Source: Dyadobacter chenwenxiniae (GTDB lineage: Bacteria > Bacteroidota > Bacteroidia > Cytophagales > Spirosomataceae). Taken from it: 64,000 bases of DNA. Below are positions 1 to 8,110 of this stretch, one piece after another. The position numbers were made by a program, and so were the translations under genes. Position 1 is the stretch's first letter, and each line of letters opens with the position of its first letter. The stretch spans positions 2,790,001-2,854,000 of the forward strand of contig NZ_CP094997.1 in NCBI RefSeq assembly GCF_022869785.1, given 5' to 3'. The notes under the pieces were generated by a model that had not been told where the DNA came from, did not search any database, and saw nothing but the letters and a program-made list of their open reading frames with translations.

Positions 1-36
1 AGGCATCTTGATTCCTGATCCCGATGGGGTGATACT

Positions 37-564
37 TTAATGTTTATTGATATCTTCTGGATAACCAAAAACCGAGGCGCTTGCTAACTCCCCTGACGAT
101 GTTTCGCTTTTCAATAATTCGCCATTTACGTATATTTCGACCGTAACACTTCCCTGGACGCGGTAGTCGTTTCGTGCGTAAAGGCGCAAATCTTGATCGC
201 CTTTCATTTGAATGGTTCGATAAAATTCTGTCTGATTCTTAAAGTTATCCTCCCCGCCGCTCTCATTAGTGTATGTGACATTACACCCACCACATATCAC
301 CTTGTACTGGATTTTGTAATAATTGTTTTTTGATATCTGTCTATCATATGATGTTTTCGCCTCTGACATATAAAGAAACGCTGCAAATATTAACGCAGCG
401 GCGGACCATATTTTGGCGGAGTCTTTAAGTAGGCCAATAACCGCGAACACAACAATACCCAACATAAACAAAGAAAAGAATAGTCGGATGGTGAAAAGAG
501 AAACCACGCAAATTGCAATGGCTATAATCCCATAAGTGGATGAATTTGACTCAGTATTGCTCAT
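37..564 (-). CDS. Membrane protein with C-terminal beta domain
   Basis: Function unknown. The start at 564 (MSNTESN) is preferred over 606 because a hydrophobic stretch follows directly. Two or three membrane segments lie within roughly residues 10-65, followed by an exported domain of about 105 residues. That domain has a Cys pair (CGGC) and a beta-rich pattern ending in EIYVNGELLKSETSSG. It resembles small Ig-like, MmpS-type domains of Bacteroidota membrane proteins, but the resemblance is weak. It is the only leftward gene at the left edge and diverges from the early operon, so it could be a lysogeny-expressed surface gene. Confidence 0.6.
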   Translation of the reverse strand: MSNTESNSSTYGIIAIAICVVSLFTIRLFFSLFMLGIVVFAVIGLLKDSAKIWSAAALIFAAFLYMSEAKTSYDRQISKNNYYKIQYKVICGGCNVTYTNESGGEDNFKNQTEFYRTIQMKGDQDLRLYARNDYRVQGSVTVEIYVNGELLKSETSSGELASASVFGYPEDINKH

Positions 565-683
565 ATCAAAGGGTTGTTTACGGGATAAGTCTAAAAATTT
601 GTACAATTAATTCAAAACATTTCCTGAAAATCAACCAATTATCTACCTTAGTAAAAATATTGTTGTTAAAAACATAAATAATG

Positions 684-715
684 TTTGGATAATGTTTCAA
701 CAATATTTATATTTG
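684..715 (+). promoter_or_regulatory. Early rightward promoter
   Basis: TTTG at 684-687 and TATATTTG at 708-715 are separated by 20 bases. This matches the Bacteroidota housekeeping promoter (TTTG-N19/21-TAnnTTTG). Transcription would start near 722, about 80 bases ahead of the first early gene. It is the best promoter match in the left part of the window and probably drives the long coupled operon to its right. Confidence 0.75.
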
Positions 716-803
716 TACAAGTCAAACAAACAGTAACGCACCAAGATAGCTGCACCACCCGAATGCAGAAGCCGGTAGCGGGAAACTTTAAACAGTAACG
801 GTT

Positions 804-920
804 ATGGTATTCATTGGGAATTTAATTTTTGGTGCAATTCTGGGAGTGGCCGCCTTCGCTGCGGTAGTTATTTTCTCCCCGTTTTTGATTGCTGGATGGT
901 TAAAGGATCGGTTGGTATGA
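804..920 (+). CDS. 38-aa single-span membrane peptide
   Basis: A small ORF starting at the first ATG after the early promoter. It encodes 38 residues that are almost entirely hydrophobic (AILGVAAFAAVVIFSPFLI) and end WLKDRLV. The stop overlaps the ATG of the next gene (ATGA), as for most genes in this operon, which supports it being translated. Role unknown; a small membrane protein made early after induction. Confidence 0.5.
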   Translation: MVFIGNLIFGAILGVAAFAAVVIFSPFLIAGWLKDRLV

Positions 921-1276
921 GACTAAGGCGAACCAAGCAATGTAAGTTGTGCCCATGGAAGTTATCAACTAACCCTTTTGATATTCCTGATGGCTATGAT
1001 GTAGATAAGCATAAAGCTTTGTCTTGTACAATAGCAGATCCGGGAGATTTCAGAGGAAGTGGAGGCAAAGCAATGGCATGCCATCATTCGAAAGAAGGAA
1101 AAGAAGAGCACTGCGTCGGCTGGATATATAATCAACTTGGGCCAGGTAATAACATTGCACTCAGGATGGAAATGATGCGATGCGAAAACATCAAAGATTT
1201 GAAAGTCGTAGGTGATCAACATGAACGGTTCGAAGATACACTGCCAAGTATTAAACATATCCAGATAACACCATGA
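917..1276 (+). CDS. DUF6283-like Cys-rich protein
   Basis: 119 residues from the ATG at 917; an upstream in-frame start at 896 exists, but 917 is coupled to the previous stop. The pattern CKLCPW near the N-terminus, then AMACHHS and HCVGW followed by NQLGPGNNIALR, matches the phage and actinobacterial DUF6283 family. The conserved Cys and His residues suggest metal binding. No biochemical role is known to me. Confidence 0.65.
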   Translation: MRLRRTKQCKLCPWKLSTNPFDIPDGYDVDKHKALSCTIADPGDFRGSGGKAMACHHSKEGKEEHCVGWIYNQLGPGNNIALRMEMMRCENIKDLKVVGDQHERFEDTLPSIKHIQITP

Positions 1277-1464
1277 AAACCTACGCCATCATCCGCCTTC
1301 TCTGGTTCCCTACTCTTGCTTTTTCATTGTGGGTTGAGCCTTACGCAAAGGACGCACTAAGCTGGATATGCCGGCACCCTCTTTTGTGGACTGATCAGGT
1401 AGGATACCTGCCAGTGTTTACCGCCGCGACATTATTAATCATTCGTAAAATCAGGAAAGCATGA
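1273..1464 (+). CDS. Small membrane protein
   Basis: 63 residues, ATGA-coupled on both sides. It has two hydrophobic stretches (IIRLLWFPTLAFSLWV and VGYLPVFTAATLLII) around a short polar loop, giving a likely hairpin in the inner membrane. No family recognised. Confidence 0.55.
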   Translation: MKTYAIIRLLWFPTLAFSLWVEPYAKDALSWICRHPLLWTDQVGYLPVFTAATLLIIRKIRKA

Positions 1465-1700
1465 ACTGCCAAGCCGTTGCCCAACTTATGATTCAGTTCC
1501 GGAAAGGAATAGAGTCTAATCCAGAAGTGAAAGTATTCAACTTAAATAGATTACACCTGATATACCTATTGAGCAAAGATGATCCCACAGTATGGGAGCA
1601 GCAATACGGGCATCAATACGCCATTGAAGTAGCAGAGGCAACTCGCAGGATACTTGAAGAACATGGATTAATAGAATCCGCATTAGCTGAAACATTATGA
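1461..1700 (+). CDS. Hypothetical early protein
   Basis: 79 residues, soluble and helical in composition, coupled by ATGA to the genes on both sides. No motif recognised. It belongs to the rightward early operon. Confidence 0.55.
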   Translation: MNCQAVAQLMIQFRKGIESNPEVKVFNLNRLHLIYLLSKDDPTVWEQQYGHQYAIEVAEATRRILEEHGLIESALAETL

Positions 1701-1903
1701 CCCTCCCCCAAACCATCGAACACCTCCTTATATGGATAGGTGAGAGCTATTCACAAGTGTTAATGTGGCTGGCTGACGAACAAGTTTACGCGAATGCGTG
1801 CGCCGGGATAATACTTGCGATTGCCGCCGGAATACTGGCCGGCTTCTGGTGGAGCACCAAGTTTGACAGGGAAAATAGTGGAACGTATAAACAACACCGG
1901 TAG
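1697..1903 (+). CDS. Small membrane protein
   Basis: 68 residues. A clear membrane span near residues 34-52 (ACAGIILAIAAGILAGFWW) is followed by a short polar tail. Coupled to the preceding gene by an ATGA overlap. Function unknown. Confidence 0.55.
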   Translation: MTLPQTIEHLLIWIGESYSQVLMWLADEQVYANACAGIILAIAAGILAGFWWSTKFDRENSGTYKQHR

Positions 1904-1904
1904 A

Positions 1905-2234
1905 ATGGAAACGATAGCACAGGAAGCTAAGAGATTGTTAGAGCCGATACCGGAAGATCAGTGGACGACAAAAGACTTTACAGACAGAAAGAGTAAGTGC
2001 TGCGCGTTTGGTCACTATTCCCGATTAAACAGTAGTGATGATAATAATTTTTCAATTGCAAATTGCTCGGAATATAGGGGAAGATTAGGCGAACTTCAAC
2101 ATTCTATTTATGTTTTCACAAAAGGAGAATACAGCCTAATTGGTGTAAATGACGGCGCAAGTCCGTACCCGCAACCTACCCCCAAACAACGCGTGCTTGC
2201 TTTATTGAATGACATGATCAAAGCCGGATACTAA
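1905..2234 (+). CDS. Hypothetical early protein
   Basis: 109 residues from the ATG two bases after the preceding stop. A longer frame open from 1815 overlaps the membrane protein gene and is not used. The N-terminal part (ETIAQEAKRLLEPIPEDQW) looks like a helical recognition segment common in small phage proteins. It also has a CCAFGHYSRL stretch. No function assigned. Confidence 0.55.
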   Translation: METIAQEAKRLLEPIPEDQWTTKDFTDRKSKCCAFGHYSRLNSSDDNNFSIANCSEYRGRLGELQHSIYVFTKGEYSLIGVNDGASPYPQPTPKQRVLALLNDMIKAGY

Positions 2235-2236
2235 CC

Positions 2237-2605
2237 ATGAAAACAACCCTAACAACCCGCCTACAATCAATCGAAGCCCTTGCAAGGGAATTTGCTCAGA
2301 TGGCTCAGCAACACGGCTTACATCAATATTTAAAAGCCATTGGCGTAACCTACGAGGAAAGCCATCAAAGCATTTATTTCGTGACGATGGGAAGAATGTC
2401 GGTAAACTTTGCCTTCGGCGTCGGCTTCTCATTCCATGACAGAAACTCCGTTATTGAATGGATGGAAGGAAGCGCTTACGATGAATATGCTTACAAACTG
2501 GAAATCTTTAAAGAGCAACTACCGGGCATACTTGAAGATGACAAGCAAGTTCGGATTAAGCAGCTTACCAGTGAGTTGGAGGCTATTAGCGGTGTCGCCG
2601 CATGA
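2237..2605 (+). CDS. Hypothetical early protein
   Basis: 122 residues starting MKTTLTTRLQSIEALAREF, two bases after the previous stop and overlapping the next gene by four bases. Amphipathic N-terminal helix, then a mixed domain. No recognised family. Confidence 0.55.
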   Translation: MKTTLTTRLQSIEALAREFAQMAQQHGLHQYLKAIGVTYEESHQSIYFVTMGRMSVNFAFGVGFSFHDRNSVIEWMEGSAYDEYAYKLEIFKEQLPGILEDDKQVRIKQLTSELEAISGVAA

Positions 2606-2859
2606 GAACAGCGAACGATTACTTTTATCAGGCTTACAAGCAATACAAAGCGTGGTGCAAAGAAAACGGGTTTAACCACAAGGAAATGCATGGCAAGTTC
2701 GCCGAGTTCGCAGGTTTAGCTATGAAGGAATACGCAGCAGAGGTCACCAACAGAACGCTTAGCCGAGCAGCAGACGAAGCCACAAAGGAGCTAGGGGACG
2801 GCGTTTGTTTTTTCACCGGGAAGGAGCGCATTAAAAACACTGAGATCATTACGCCGTGA
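2602..2859 (+). CDS. Small early protein, paralogue family A
   Basis: 85 residues. Its middle (AMKEYAAEVTNRTLSRAADE) and its end (GKERIKNTEIITP) align by eye with the genes at 3050 (AMKDYAKDCITQTLINAAER ... IRKTPPVLP) and 11261 (AAELYAKDVAQDALNRAAEK ... AIKTTSILTK). All three are single-domain helical proteins of 85-86 residues in the same operon, so this is a diverged family made by duplication. Function unknown. Confidence 0.6.
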   Translation: MRTANDYFYQAYKQYKAWCKENGFNHKEMHGKFAEFAGLAMKEYAAEVTNRTLSRAADEATKELGDGVCFFTGKERIKNTEIITP

Positions 2860-3053
2860 AAATCCAAGTCGGCAAAACCTACCGGCCCCGCGACAAAAAA
2901 GCCCCGCCCGTAACGATCACCGGCCGATGCCCGCAAGGAATCTACTCATACGTAGGAAAGTGGGGAGAGTTGCCCGAGCAGCAAGACCGGTACCAGGAGA
3001 ACGGAATGAATTTACATATAGAAACGGAATTTGATTTAATAGAGGAAGTATGA
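2856..3053 (+). CDS. Small early protein, paralogue family B (GTG start)
   Basis: 65 residues starting with GTG, whose bases overlap the TGA of the preceding gene (GTGA), a coupled non-ATG start. MKIQVGKTYRPR near the start, YQENG in the middle and FDLIEEV at the end match the gene at 8107 (LEVGKTYEVR, YFPNG, YDLVKEV). Beta-strand composition suggests a small barrel. Role unknown. Confidence 0.55.
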   Translation: MKIQVGKTYRPRDKKAPPVTITGRCPQGIYSYVGKWGELPEQQDRYQENGMNLHIETEFDLIEEV

Positions 3054-3310
3054 AAACAGCAGAAGAATATCTGGTAGAAGCCGAAGCAAAAGCATCACAT
3101 CGTTTTGAATCATTGAGCGAAAACGATATGGGGGACGTAGCAGAAAATATTAAAGCCTACAAAAGCTTCGTGGTTGAAGCGATGAAGGATTATGCAAAAG
3201 ACTGCATCACACAAACGCTCATTAACGCAGCGGAGCGCATTAAGCAAAGCAAAGAGGTTAATATGTTTACAAAAGCTCTCATAAGGAAAACACCACCTGT
3301 GCTGCCATGA
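3050..3310 (+). CDS. Small early protein, paralogue family A
   Basis: 86 residues, second member of the family shared with 2602 and 11261. The conserved core AMKDYAKDCITQTLINAAER sits at the same place, and the C-terminus has the same I-R/K-x-T ending. Coupled by ATGA to both neighbours. Confidence 0.6.
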   Translation: MKTAEEYLVEAEAKASHRFESLSENDMGDVAENIKAYKSFVVEAMKDYAKDCITQTLINAAERIKQSKEVNMFTKALIRKTPPVLP

Positions 3311-3459
3311 CACCTCTCACACCCGATGAATGCCGCGAACTCGAAGAATCCCATCAGCGGACGCTTCAAATGGAAATAGAAGAAGAAATTGAAATTTATG
3401 ATACGAAGGGAAATTATAGTCACAGTGAAATAAATCAATCAGAACAGTTAAACAATTAG
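3307..3459 (+). CDS. 50-aa acidic early peptide
   Basis: A 50-residue ORF overlapping the preceding stop by ATGA and ending five bases before the ssDNA-binding-like gene. Starts MTPLTPDECRELEESHQR and is rich in Glu, consistent with a short helical peptide. Its coupling and exact fit between genes support translation. Confidence 0.45.
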   Translation: MTPLTPDECRELEESHQRTLQMEIEEEIEIYDTKGNYSHSEINQSEQLNN

Positions 3460-3464
3460 AAAAC

Positions 3465-4106
3465 ATGGGAATTATCGCAAAAAGTAACGGACAGGATTTT
3501 GAAAATGAATTATTACCAGCAGGCTCGCACGTGGCATTATGTTATGCTATGGTTGACCTGGGCACGCAGGAAACAGAGTTTAACGGGGAGAAATCAAAGA
3601 AGCGTCAGGTGCGCGTAGTGTGGGAGCTTTCTGACGAAAAGAAAGTATTTGACGAAACCAGAGGCGAAGAGCCGATGATCGCCGGGAAGAACTTCACTTT
3701 GTCGATGCATGAAAAAGCAGGCCTTCGCAAATTTATGGAGAATTGGAGAGGCCTTAAATATACAGAGCAGCAAGCCGAAGCCGTGGATATTACTACCATG
3801 CTTGGTAAAGCGTGCCTTTTAAGCATCAGTCACGGCACAAACGAGAAGTCTGGCAAAGAATACGCTCAAATCAATTCGGCGTCCCTGTTGCCTAAATCAA
3901 TGCCAAAGCCAACACCGCACAACAAGCCTTACTTCTTTTCATTGGATGAATTTGAGCAAGAGGTTTACGACAAACTGCCCAAATGGTTGCAGGAGAAGAT
4001 TGCGCTGTCTGAGGAATATAAGGCTATTGCTGGTTCGCAAGGAAAGCAGGAGAAGGAACCAGTAATGGCAGAAGAAGAGTCCGACGACTCGGATCTTCCT
4101 TTTTGA
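3465..4106 (+). CDS. Phage ssDNA-binding-like protein with SSB-type tail
   Basis: 213 residues. The N-terminal two thirds (GSHVALCYAMVDLGTQ, VRVVWEL, FTLSMHEKAGLRKFMENW, LGKACLLSISH) match a family of phage proteins found in replication and recombination regions, related in style to DUF669. The C-terminus is a charged linker ending EEESDDSDLPF, a near copy of the acidic DDIPF tip by which bacterial SSB recruits repair and replication proteins. I infer it coats single-stranded phage DNA during replication or recombination. The identification rests on the tail and position, not on a proven fold. Confidence 0.7.
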   Translation: MGIIAKSNGQDFENELLPAGSHVALCYAMVDLGTQETEFNGEKSKKRQVRVVWELSDEKKVFDETRGEEPMIAGKNFTLSMHEKAGLRKFMENWRGLKYTEQQAEAVDITTMLGKACLLSISHGTNEKSGKEYAQINSASLLPKSMPKPTPHNKPYFFSLDEFEQEVYDKLPKWLQEKIALSEEYKAIAGSQGKQEKEPVMAEEESDDSDLPF

Positions 4107-4107
4107 G

Positions 4108-4284
4108 GTGAACCCCTGGCAGAACGTCAAAAACGCCAACGACGCTAAATGGACAGCACGCATGTTTGGGCGCCGGTGGGATAAAGAAGGTTGGGCGCGA
4201 TGGAACGCCCACCTTAAAACAATCGGGGTTGTGTGGGATAAGGATTCTCACCAATGGATAGATATAAAAACTGAAAACGATTAA
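4108..4284 (+). CDS. 58-aa Trp-rich protein (GTG start)
   Basis: An open frame of 58 residues beginning with GTG right after the ssDNA-binding gene. It contains WTARMFGRRWDKEGWARW and a C-terminal VVWDKDSHQWIDI. No in-frame ATG precedes the conserved-looking start. It fills the gap exactly to the next gene. High Trp and Arg content suggests nucleic-acid contact; this is inference only. Confidence 0.4.
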   Translation: MNPWQNVKNANDAKWTARMFGRRWDKEGWARWNAHLKTIGVVWDKDSHQWIDIKTEND

Positions 4285-4288
4285 GACA

Positions 4289-4570
4289 ATGAAGGGATTA
4301 TCAGCAATACAAAAAATTTCACAGATCACTGTTGAATTAGAAGGCGGCATCAAGTTCGCGATTCTACACCAGTTGACAGAAGACGACTTTCAACGGTGTT
4401 TCGACAGATGGACGCGATCATGTGTAGAGCCAACAGCAGAGGATTTGTGCGCTTTTATAAAAACATTTCATCCAAAGACTATGTGTGTTACCGAAGCTGA
4501 CTATAATCGCATTACGAAGGGTAAAGCTATTCATGCAAGTGAAGCTGAATACTTGGCTGAAAATAAATAG
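4289..4570 (+). CDS. Hypothetical early protein
   Basis: 93 residues, starting MKGLSAIQKISQITVEL, with a mixed alpha/beta pattern and two Cys residues. Lies between the ssDNA-binding gene and two nuclease genes. No family recognised. Confidence 0.55.
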   Translation: MKGLSAIQKISQITVELEGGIKFAILHQLTEDDFQRCFDRWTRSCVEPTAEDLCAFIKTFHPKTMCVTEADYNRITKGKAIHASEAEYLAENK

Positions 4571-4594
4571 ATGTGGACGAAAAACCAATGAAAG

Positions 4595-5026
4595 ATGCCA
4601 ATTGATTATTCAAAATATCCGCCCGGGTGGTTGAAAGTTATCAGGCCCAGGATAATGTCTCGTGCAAATAATAAATGTGAGAGATGTGGACTGGAACACC
4701 TTTCAACGGTTTACGCAATTAAGCTGCAAATCAAGGACGATAATAGTCGATACACGTTTCGGAGTATTTGGTTTAGAAATGAGCAGGACGCAAAGCGAGA
4801 GGGTACGCATTGGACTGAATATAAGCCAGTCAAGGTTATTTTGACAATTGCGCATCTTGACCACGATGAAGACAATCACGAAATTTCTGACGATAGACTG
4901 TTGGCGCTTTGCCAGATTTGCCACTTACGTTATGATGCCTTGGAAAAGTACCGAAGGGTTACGGATAGAGCGAATAATGCGAGGAATAAGGAAATGTTTG
5001 AAAAAGTTAAACCTGAAAACAAATGA
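4595..5026 (+). CDS. HNH endonuclease-like protein
   Basis: 143 residues. An N-terminal CERCG pair is followed by an HNH core: AHLDHDEDNHE, then DDRLLALCQICHLRYDA with the second Cys pair and the final His. This is the zinc-stabilised HNH fold that nicks or cuts DNA with one metal ion. In phages such genes sit in replication or packaging regions and act in recombination, packaging or exclusion. Its stop overlaps the start of the next nuclease gene (ATGA), so both are made together. Which substrate it cuts cannot be told. Confidence 0.75.
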   Translation: MPIDYSKYPPGWLKVIRPRIMSRANNKCERCGLEHLSTVYAIKLQIKDDNSRYTFRSIWFRNEQDAKREGTHWTEYKPVKVILTIAHLDHDEDNHEISDDRLLALCQICHLRYDALEKYRRVTDRANNARNKEMFEKVKPENK

Positions 5027-5634
5027 CAACAAGATTCAAAAACGCGATTGACGCATTGGGGATTAAGGACGAGGGGTGGGTGCGAATCAAAGAGGGATGC
5101 CCATATTTGATAAATCGTTTTGGTCACGTCAAAACAGAAGGATTCTTAAAGAAAGTAAGAGGAGGTCATCTAAGATCGACTGGTGTTACAATTTTGAAAA
5201 TTGACATCAGAAATGGATACAAGTCATACCGGTTGAATTTGGGAGACGGATTTAAAACTAAAAGTGTACACCGATTACTGGCTACTGTTTTTATTCCCAA
5301 TCCAAATAACTATCCCGTAGTTAACCACATTGACGGCAATAAGTTGAACAATAGTTTAGAGAATCTGGAATGGTGTACTGTGAGTCATAACACTCAGCAT
5401 TCGTATGATATGGGATTGCAGATACCTGCTGGTAATAGGAAAGGATTTGTCGGCAAAGATGTACATAATTCAAAACCTGTTATCGCCTACGACCTGCATG
5501 GCAACTATGTCGCAAGCTACGAGTCGTGCAAGCTTGCAGAGAAGGACGGGTTCATTGGTTCTTGCGTATCAAGAGTAGCAAGTGGTGTTCTAAAACAGCA
5601 TAAAGGGCACCGTTTCTGCTATCAAAAAGCATAA
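5023..5634 (+). CDS. NUMOD4/HNH homing endonuclease
   Basis: 203 residues with the usual modular order. An N-terminal NUMOD4 segment (YLINRFGHVKT) is followed by the HNH_3 core (HRLLATVFIPNPNNY, VVNHIDGNKLNNSLENLEW) and a C-terminal NUMOD1-type DNA-binding module (KPVIAYDLHGNYVASYES) with a helix-turn-helix tail. Free-standing homing nucleases of this type spread themselves by cutting alleles that lack them. Here it is translationally coupled to another HNH gene. The following 86 bases to the next gene carry no ORF. Confidence 0.85.
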   Translation: MTTRFKNAIDALGIKDEGWVRIKEGCPYLINRFGHVKTEGFLKKVRGGHLRSTGVTILKIDIRNGYKSYRLNLGDGFKTKSVHRLLATVFIPNPNNYPVVNHIDGNKLNNSLENLEWCTVSHNTQHSYDMGLQIPAGNRKGFVGKDVHNSKPVIAYDLHGNYVASYESCKLAEKDGFIGSCVSRVASGVLKQHKGHRFCYQKA

Positions 5635-5720
5635 GTGAACTAGGGTTTAGGAATGTAATACGCGCCGCGCCGACGCTATCTGCGCCCTGGGTTCGGGATC
5701 ACCATCTAACAGCAATCACA

Positions 5721-6098
5721 ATGAAATTAACTACACAAAACGTAAGGGAAATGTTTGAGGATTGCTCTTTCAAGGAACACAATAATCCTGAACTGCTTTG
5801 GACTATCGAAGGGGTTAAACTGAAAGCCAACCTTCACATTAACATGCTAAGTTTAAAGCGTAGCGAAATCGAATCCATGCTTTCGGAATTACCCGACAGC
5901 TTCAAGAGCTCAATAGGCGGCGGATGGTCTTTTCTCAATATGTGCATTACCAACAATGAAGAGCAGTGGTGTGATCTTCACGAAACGATGGATCAGCTTT
6001 TTTGCCTTGGTTATGGAATTGGGAAGTTAAGATTTCTAGTGCCTCGTGAAATGTGGGACGTATTACCCGGCGGAGTTCCTTACATCGTAATTGATTAA
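5721..6098 (+). CDS. Hypothetical early protein
   Basis: 125 residues, soluble, starting MKLTTQNVREMFEDCSF and ending VPREMWDVLPGGVPYIVID. Small cassette proteins of this length and style recur in Bacteroidota phages. No function can be assigned. The 108 bases after it hold no convincing gene. Confidence 0.55.
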   Translation: MKLTTQNVREMFEDCSFKEHNNPELLWTIEGVKLKANLHINMLSLKRSEIESMLSELPDSFKSSIGGGWSFLNMCITNNEEQWCDLHETMDQLFCLGYGIGKLRFLVPREMWDVLPGGVPYIVID

Positions 6099-6206
6099 AA
6101 ATACCCCGCGCCATCCTCCTCTTCCTGCTAATCACAGCCAGCAAGACGTGCTGACGGTTCAAATCAGGGATTTCAAATAAGGAAACAATTAAAATTCATA
6201 AAGAAT

Positions 6207-6656
6207 ATGTCAACTAAAATTCAAATCAACAGTTTAGAAGCGCTAAATAGATTAATTGGCGGCGACTCCGAACTAGAAGTAGAAGTAAGAAATTCTGTTG
6301 TGCAGGATTTTACTAAAAAGCACCTTAAATCGATGGTTCCGGCAGTAGTTGAAACCTGCTTGTCGGACTTGCAAAAGTTCGCAAGACCTATTATTGAATC
6401 TACTTTTTTTAGTAAAGTAAAAGACGGATGGTATACGAAGATCGTACCGAACGAACTGACAAATAAAATCAAAAAAGATGAAATCGAAAGGATCTTTTCA
6501 GAAGAAATCAGGGCAATTGTAAGAGAAGCGGCAGACAAAGCGATTAAAGATGTTTTAACGCCTGAATACATCAAAAAAAGACTCGAAATGAATATTGAAG
6601 ACCAGGTTGCCGAGAGGGCCCGTCAAATTGTTAGAGCAAAACTTTCTGGTTTGTAG
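6207..6656 (+). CDS. Helical charged early protein
   Basis: 149 residues starting with the pattern IQINSLEALNRLIGGDSELE and continuing as a highly charged, mostly helical protein (EEIRAIVREAADKAIKDVL). I recognise the opening motif as recurrent in phage proteins of unknown function. Coiled-coil character is possible over the last 60 residues. Confidence 0.6.
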   Translation: MSTKIQINSLEALNRLIGGDSELEVEVRNSVVQDFTKKHLKSMVPAVVETCLSDLQKFARPIIESTFFSKVKDGWYTKIVPNELTNKIKKDEIERIFSEEIRAIVREAADKAIKDVLTPEYIKKRLEMNIEDQVAERARQIVRAKLSGL

Positions 6657-6659
6657 CTC

Positions 6660-7061
6660 ATGACCCCACCCGAAGTAATCCAAGCCTACAAAGACAAATA
6701 CGCCGCGTTCCCGGATTTGGTTGAGCGCATTGTGCGGCAGTTAAAATACGAAAGAGGCAAAAAAGAAATTTCAATTATCTGTTTTCAAGTTTGGGATAAA
6801 ACAAAGGAAGGTGGAGATTTCTGGCACAAGTTTCATCTACTAGAAAGTGATCGTCAGCTCACCCGCCAGTCAATCGACGCCGCTTACGCAGAGTTCGGGA
6901 TTGAGCCACTTGCTCCTGAAATTGACATGTCATGGTTAACAAATACCCCATACCACGACTTATGGGAATATATGGCAAACTATCACAACCTCACCCTTCT
7001 TCAATCCGAGGTGATGGACATTGTAAGTGTGATTGAAGATTGTCAGAGGAAGATTAAATAG
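6660..7061 (+). CDS. Hypothetical early protein
   Basis: 133 residues, soluble, starting MTPPEVIQAYKDKYAAFPDL three bases after the previous stop. No catalytic motif seen. Member of the rightward early operon. Confidence 0.55.
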   Translation: MTPPEVIQAYKDKYAAFPDLVERIVRQLKYERGKKEISIICFQVWDKTKEGGDFWHKFHLLESDRQLTRQSIDAAYAEFGIEPLAPEIDMSWLTNTPYHDLWEYMANYHNLTLLQSEVMDIVSVIEDCQRKIK

Positions 7062-7084
7062 GCAGTTAAAACTAGCGAGCGACT

Positions 7085-7354
7085 ATGACCGAACAACACG
7101 TAAATATAGCCGCCAAAATGTATAAGGCGAGAAGCAGTATGAAGTCCTTGTTTGGTGAAAGCTATCCAGACAAAGTGAAGGTTTACATGGATATCGTTAA
7201 AGCGGTTTCCAAGCGAGAAGGGGTAGGCGAGATTGAATCAGCGATAAAGTTGATTAAAGACGCTAATGAGAAACACCAGGATTATTCCGGAATATTGGGG
7301 GTTTGGATATTGGCCGCAACTGTTGAATTGATAGAACCCTCTTTTAAGCCATGA
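7085..7354 (+). CDS. Hypothetical early protein
   Basis: 89 residues of helical composition (MYKARSSMKSLFGESYPDKV). Coupled by ATGA to the next gene. No family recognised; proteins of this kind recur in Bacteroidota phage early regions. Confidence 0.55.
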   Translation: MTEQHVNIAAKMYKARSSMKSLFGESYPDKVKVYMDIVKAVSKREGVGEIESAIKLIKDANEKHQDYSGILGVWILAATVELIEPSFKP

Positions 7355-7638
7355 CGCACACCCCAATAATCCTATTCAGTGCGAAGGTGATGCTGAAATA
7401 CCTGAACTCACTTGCAGCGAAAGGAGCGCACTTGGTAAAGATCACCAACAACGTTTTCACAATTGATGAGATAGGCGAAGGTGTTATGATTGAACCTGCA
7501 AACGGAAGTATTGATTGGGAAGGCTTAATACACTACTCCCAGTTTCAAAAGTTACGCAAGATACTCGAATTGGTTGAAGAGCAGCCGGTTTGCATTAAGC
7601 TGGATGGATACATGGAGATTAAGGGATTGTTAATTTGA
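7351..7638 (+). CDS. Hypothetical early protein
   Basis: 95 residues with alternating strand and helix pattern, starting MTHTPIILFSAKVMLKYLN. Coupled to the preceding gene. No motif found. Confidence 0.55.
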   Translation: MTHTPIILFSAKVMLKYLNSLAAKGAHLVKITNNVFTIDEIGEGVMIEPANGSIDWEGLIHYSQFQKLRKILELVEEQPVCIKLDGYMEIKGLLI

Positions 7639-7640
7639 AA

Positions 7641-7646
7641 AGGAGG
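7641..7646 (+). promoter_or_regulatory. Strong Shine-Dalgarno site
   Basis: AGGAGG five bases before the ATG at 7651. Bacteroidota genes seldom use Shine-Dalgarno pairing, and almost no other gene in this operon has one. It fixes the start of the next gene and suggests translation independent of the upstream gene. Confidence 0.6.
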
Positions 7647-7650
7647 AATT

Positions 7651-7896
7651 ATGAGCGAGACTAATACACCCGGAGGGATCAGAGGCGCAATACTTCAAAT
7701 AATTATTGACGAAGGAACTGCAAAGCAAGAGCACATTGACGAGCTTAATCACTACAAAAAACAATGGGTCGATGCTGGTCTCGAAAAAGGTCAATGGGGC
7801 ACTGAGATAGATGGTAAGGTTTATCCTTTAAACTCTGATGAGCATAGATTAGCAATGAAAAACATGCTCGAACAGTATAAACCAGTAACCAAGTAA
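7651..7896 (+). CDS. Hypothetical early protein with strong RBS
   Basis: 81 residues. The middle (DEGTAKQEHIDELNHYKKQW) is helical and charged. Distinguished by the AGGAGG sequence upstream, which suggests higher expression than its neighbours. Function unknown. Confidence 0.6.
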   Translation: MSETNTPGGIRGAILQIIIDEGTAKQEHIDELNHYKKQWVDAGLEKGQWGTEIDGKVYPLNSDEHRLAMKNMLEQYKPVTK

Positions 7897-7912
7897 TTAA
7901 ACCAAAGAAAGG

Positions 7913-8110
7913 ATGAAAGATAGAATCATAAATTATATATCCTGGTGTTGTATTACTTTTCTTGCCGTCATATCAATATTAAGTATTACGCCTATAGGCG
8001 TAAATGGAGAAAGTGTAATGCAAATACTCTATCCCATTATTTGGGTGCCATTTATAATTACCACTCTTATCGCGAATTGTATTCATCTTTTAAGCGATAA
8101 TAAGCCATGA
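7913..8110 (+). CDS. Small two-span membrane protein
   Basis: 65 residues with two hydrophobic segments (ISWCCITFLAVISILSI and LYPIIWVPFIITTLIANCI). Ends with an ATGA overlap to the next gene. A holin-like topology, but it sits in the early operon far from the endolysin, so a lysis role is unlikely. Confidence 0.5.
   Translation: MKDRIINYISWCCITFLAVISILSITPIGVNGESVMQILYPIIWVPFIITTLIANCIHLLSDNKP

Noticed and set aside
6140..6180. tRNA-like stretch with GGTTCAAATC
   Set aside because: No matching T-stem or acceptor stem can be formed.
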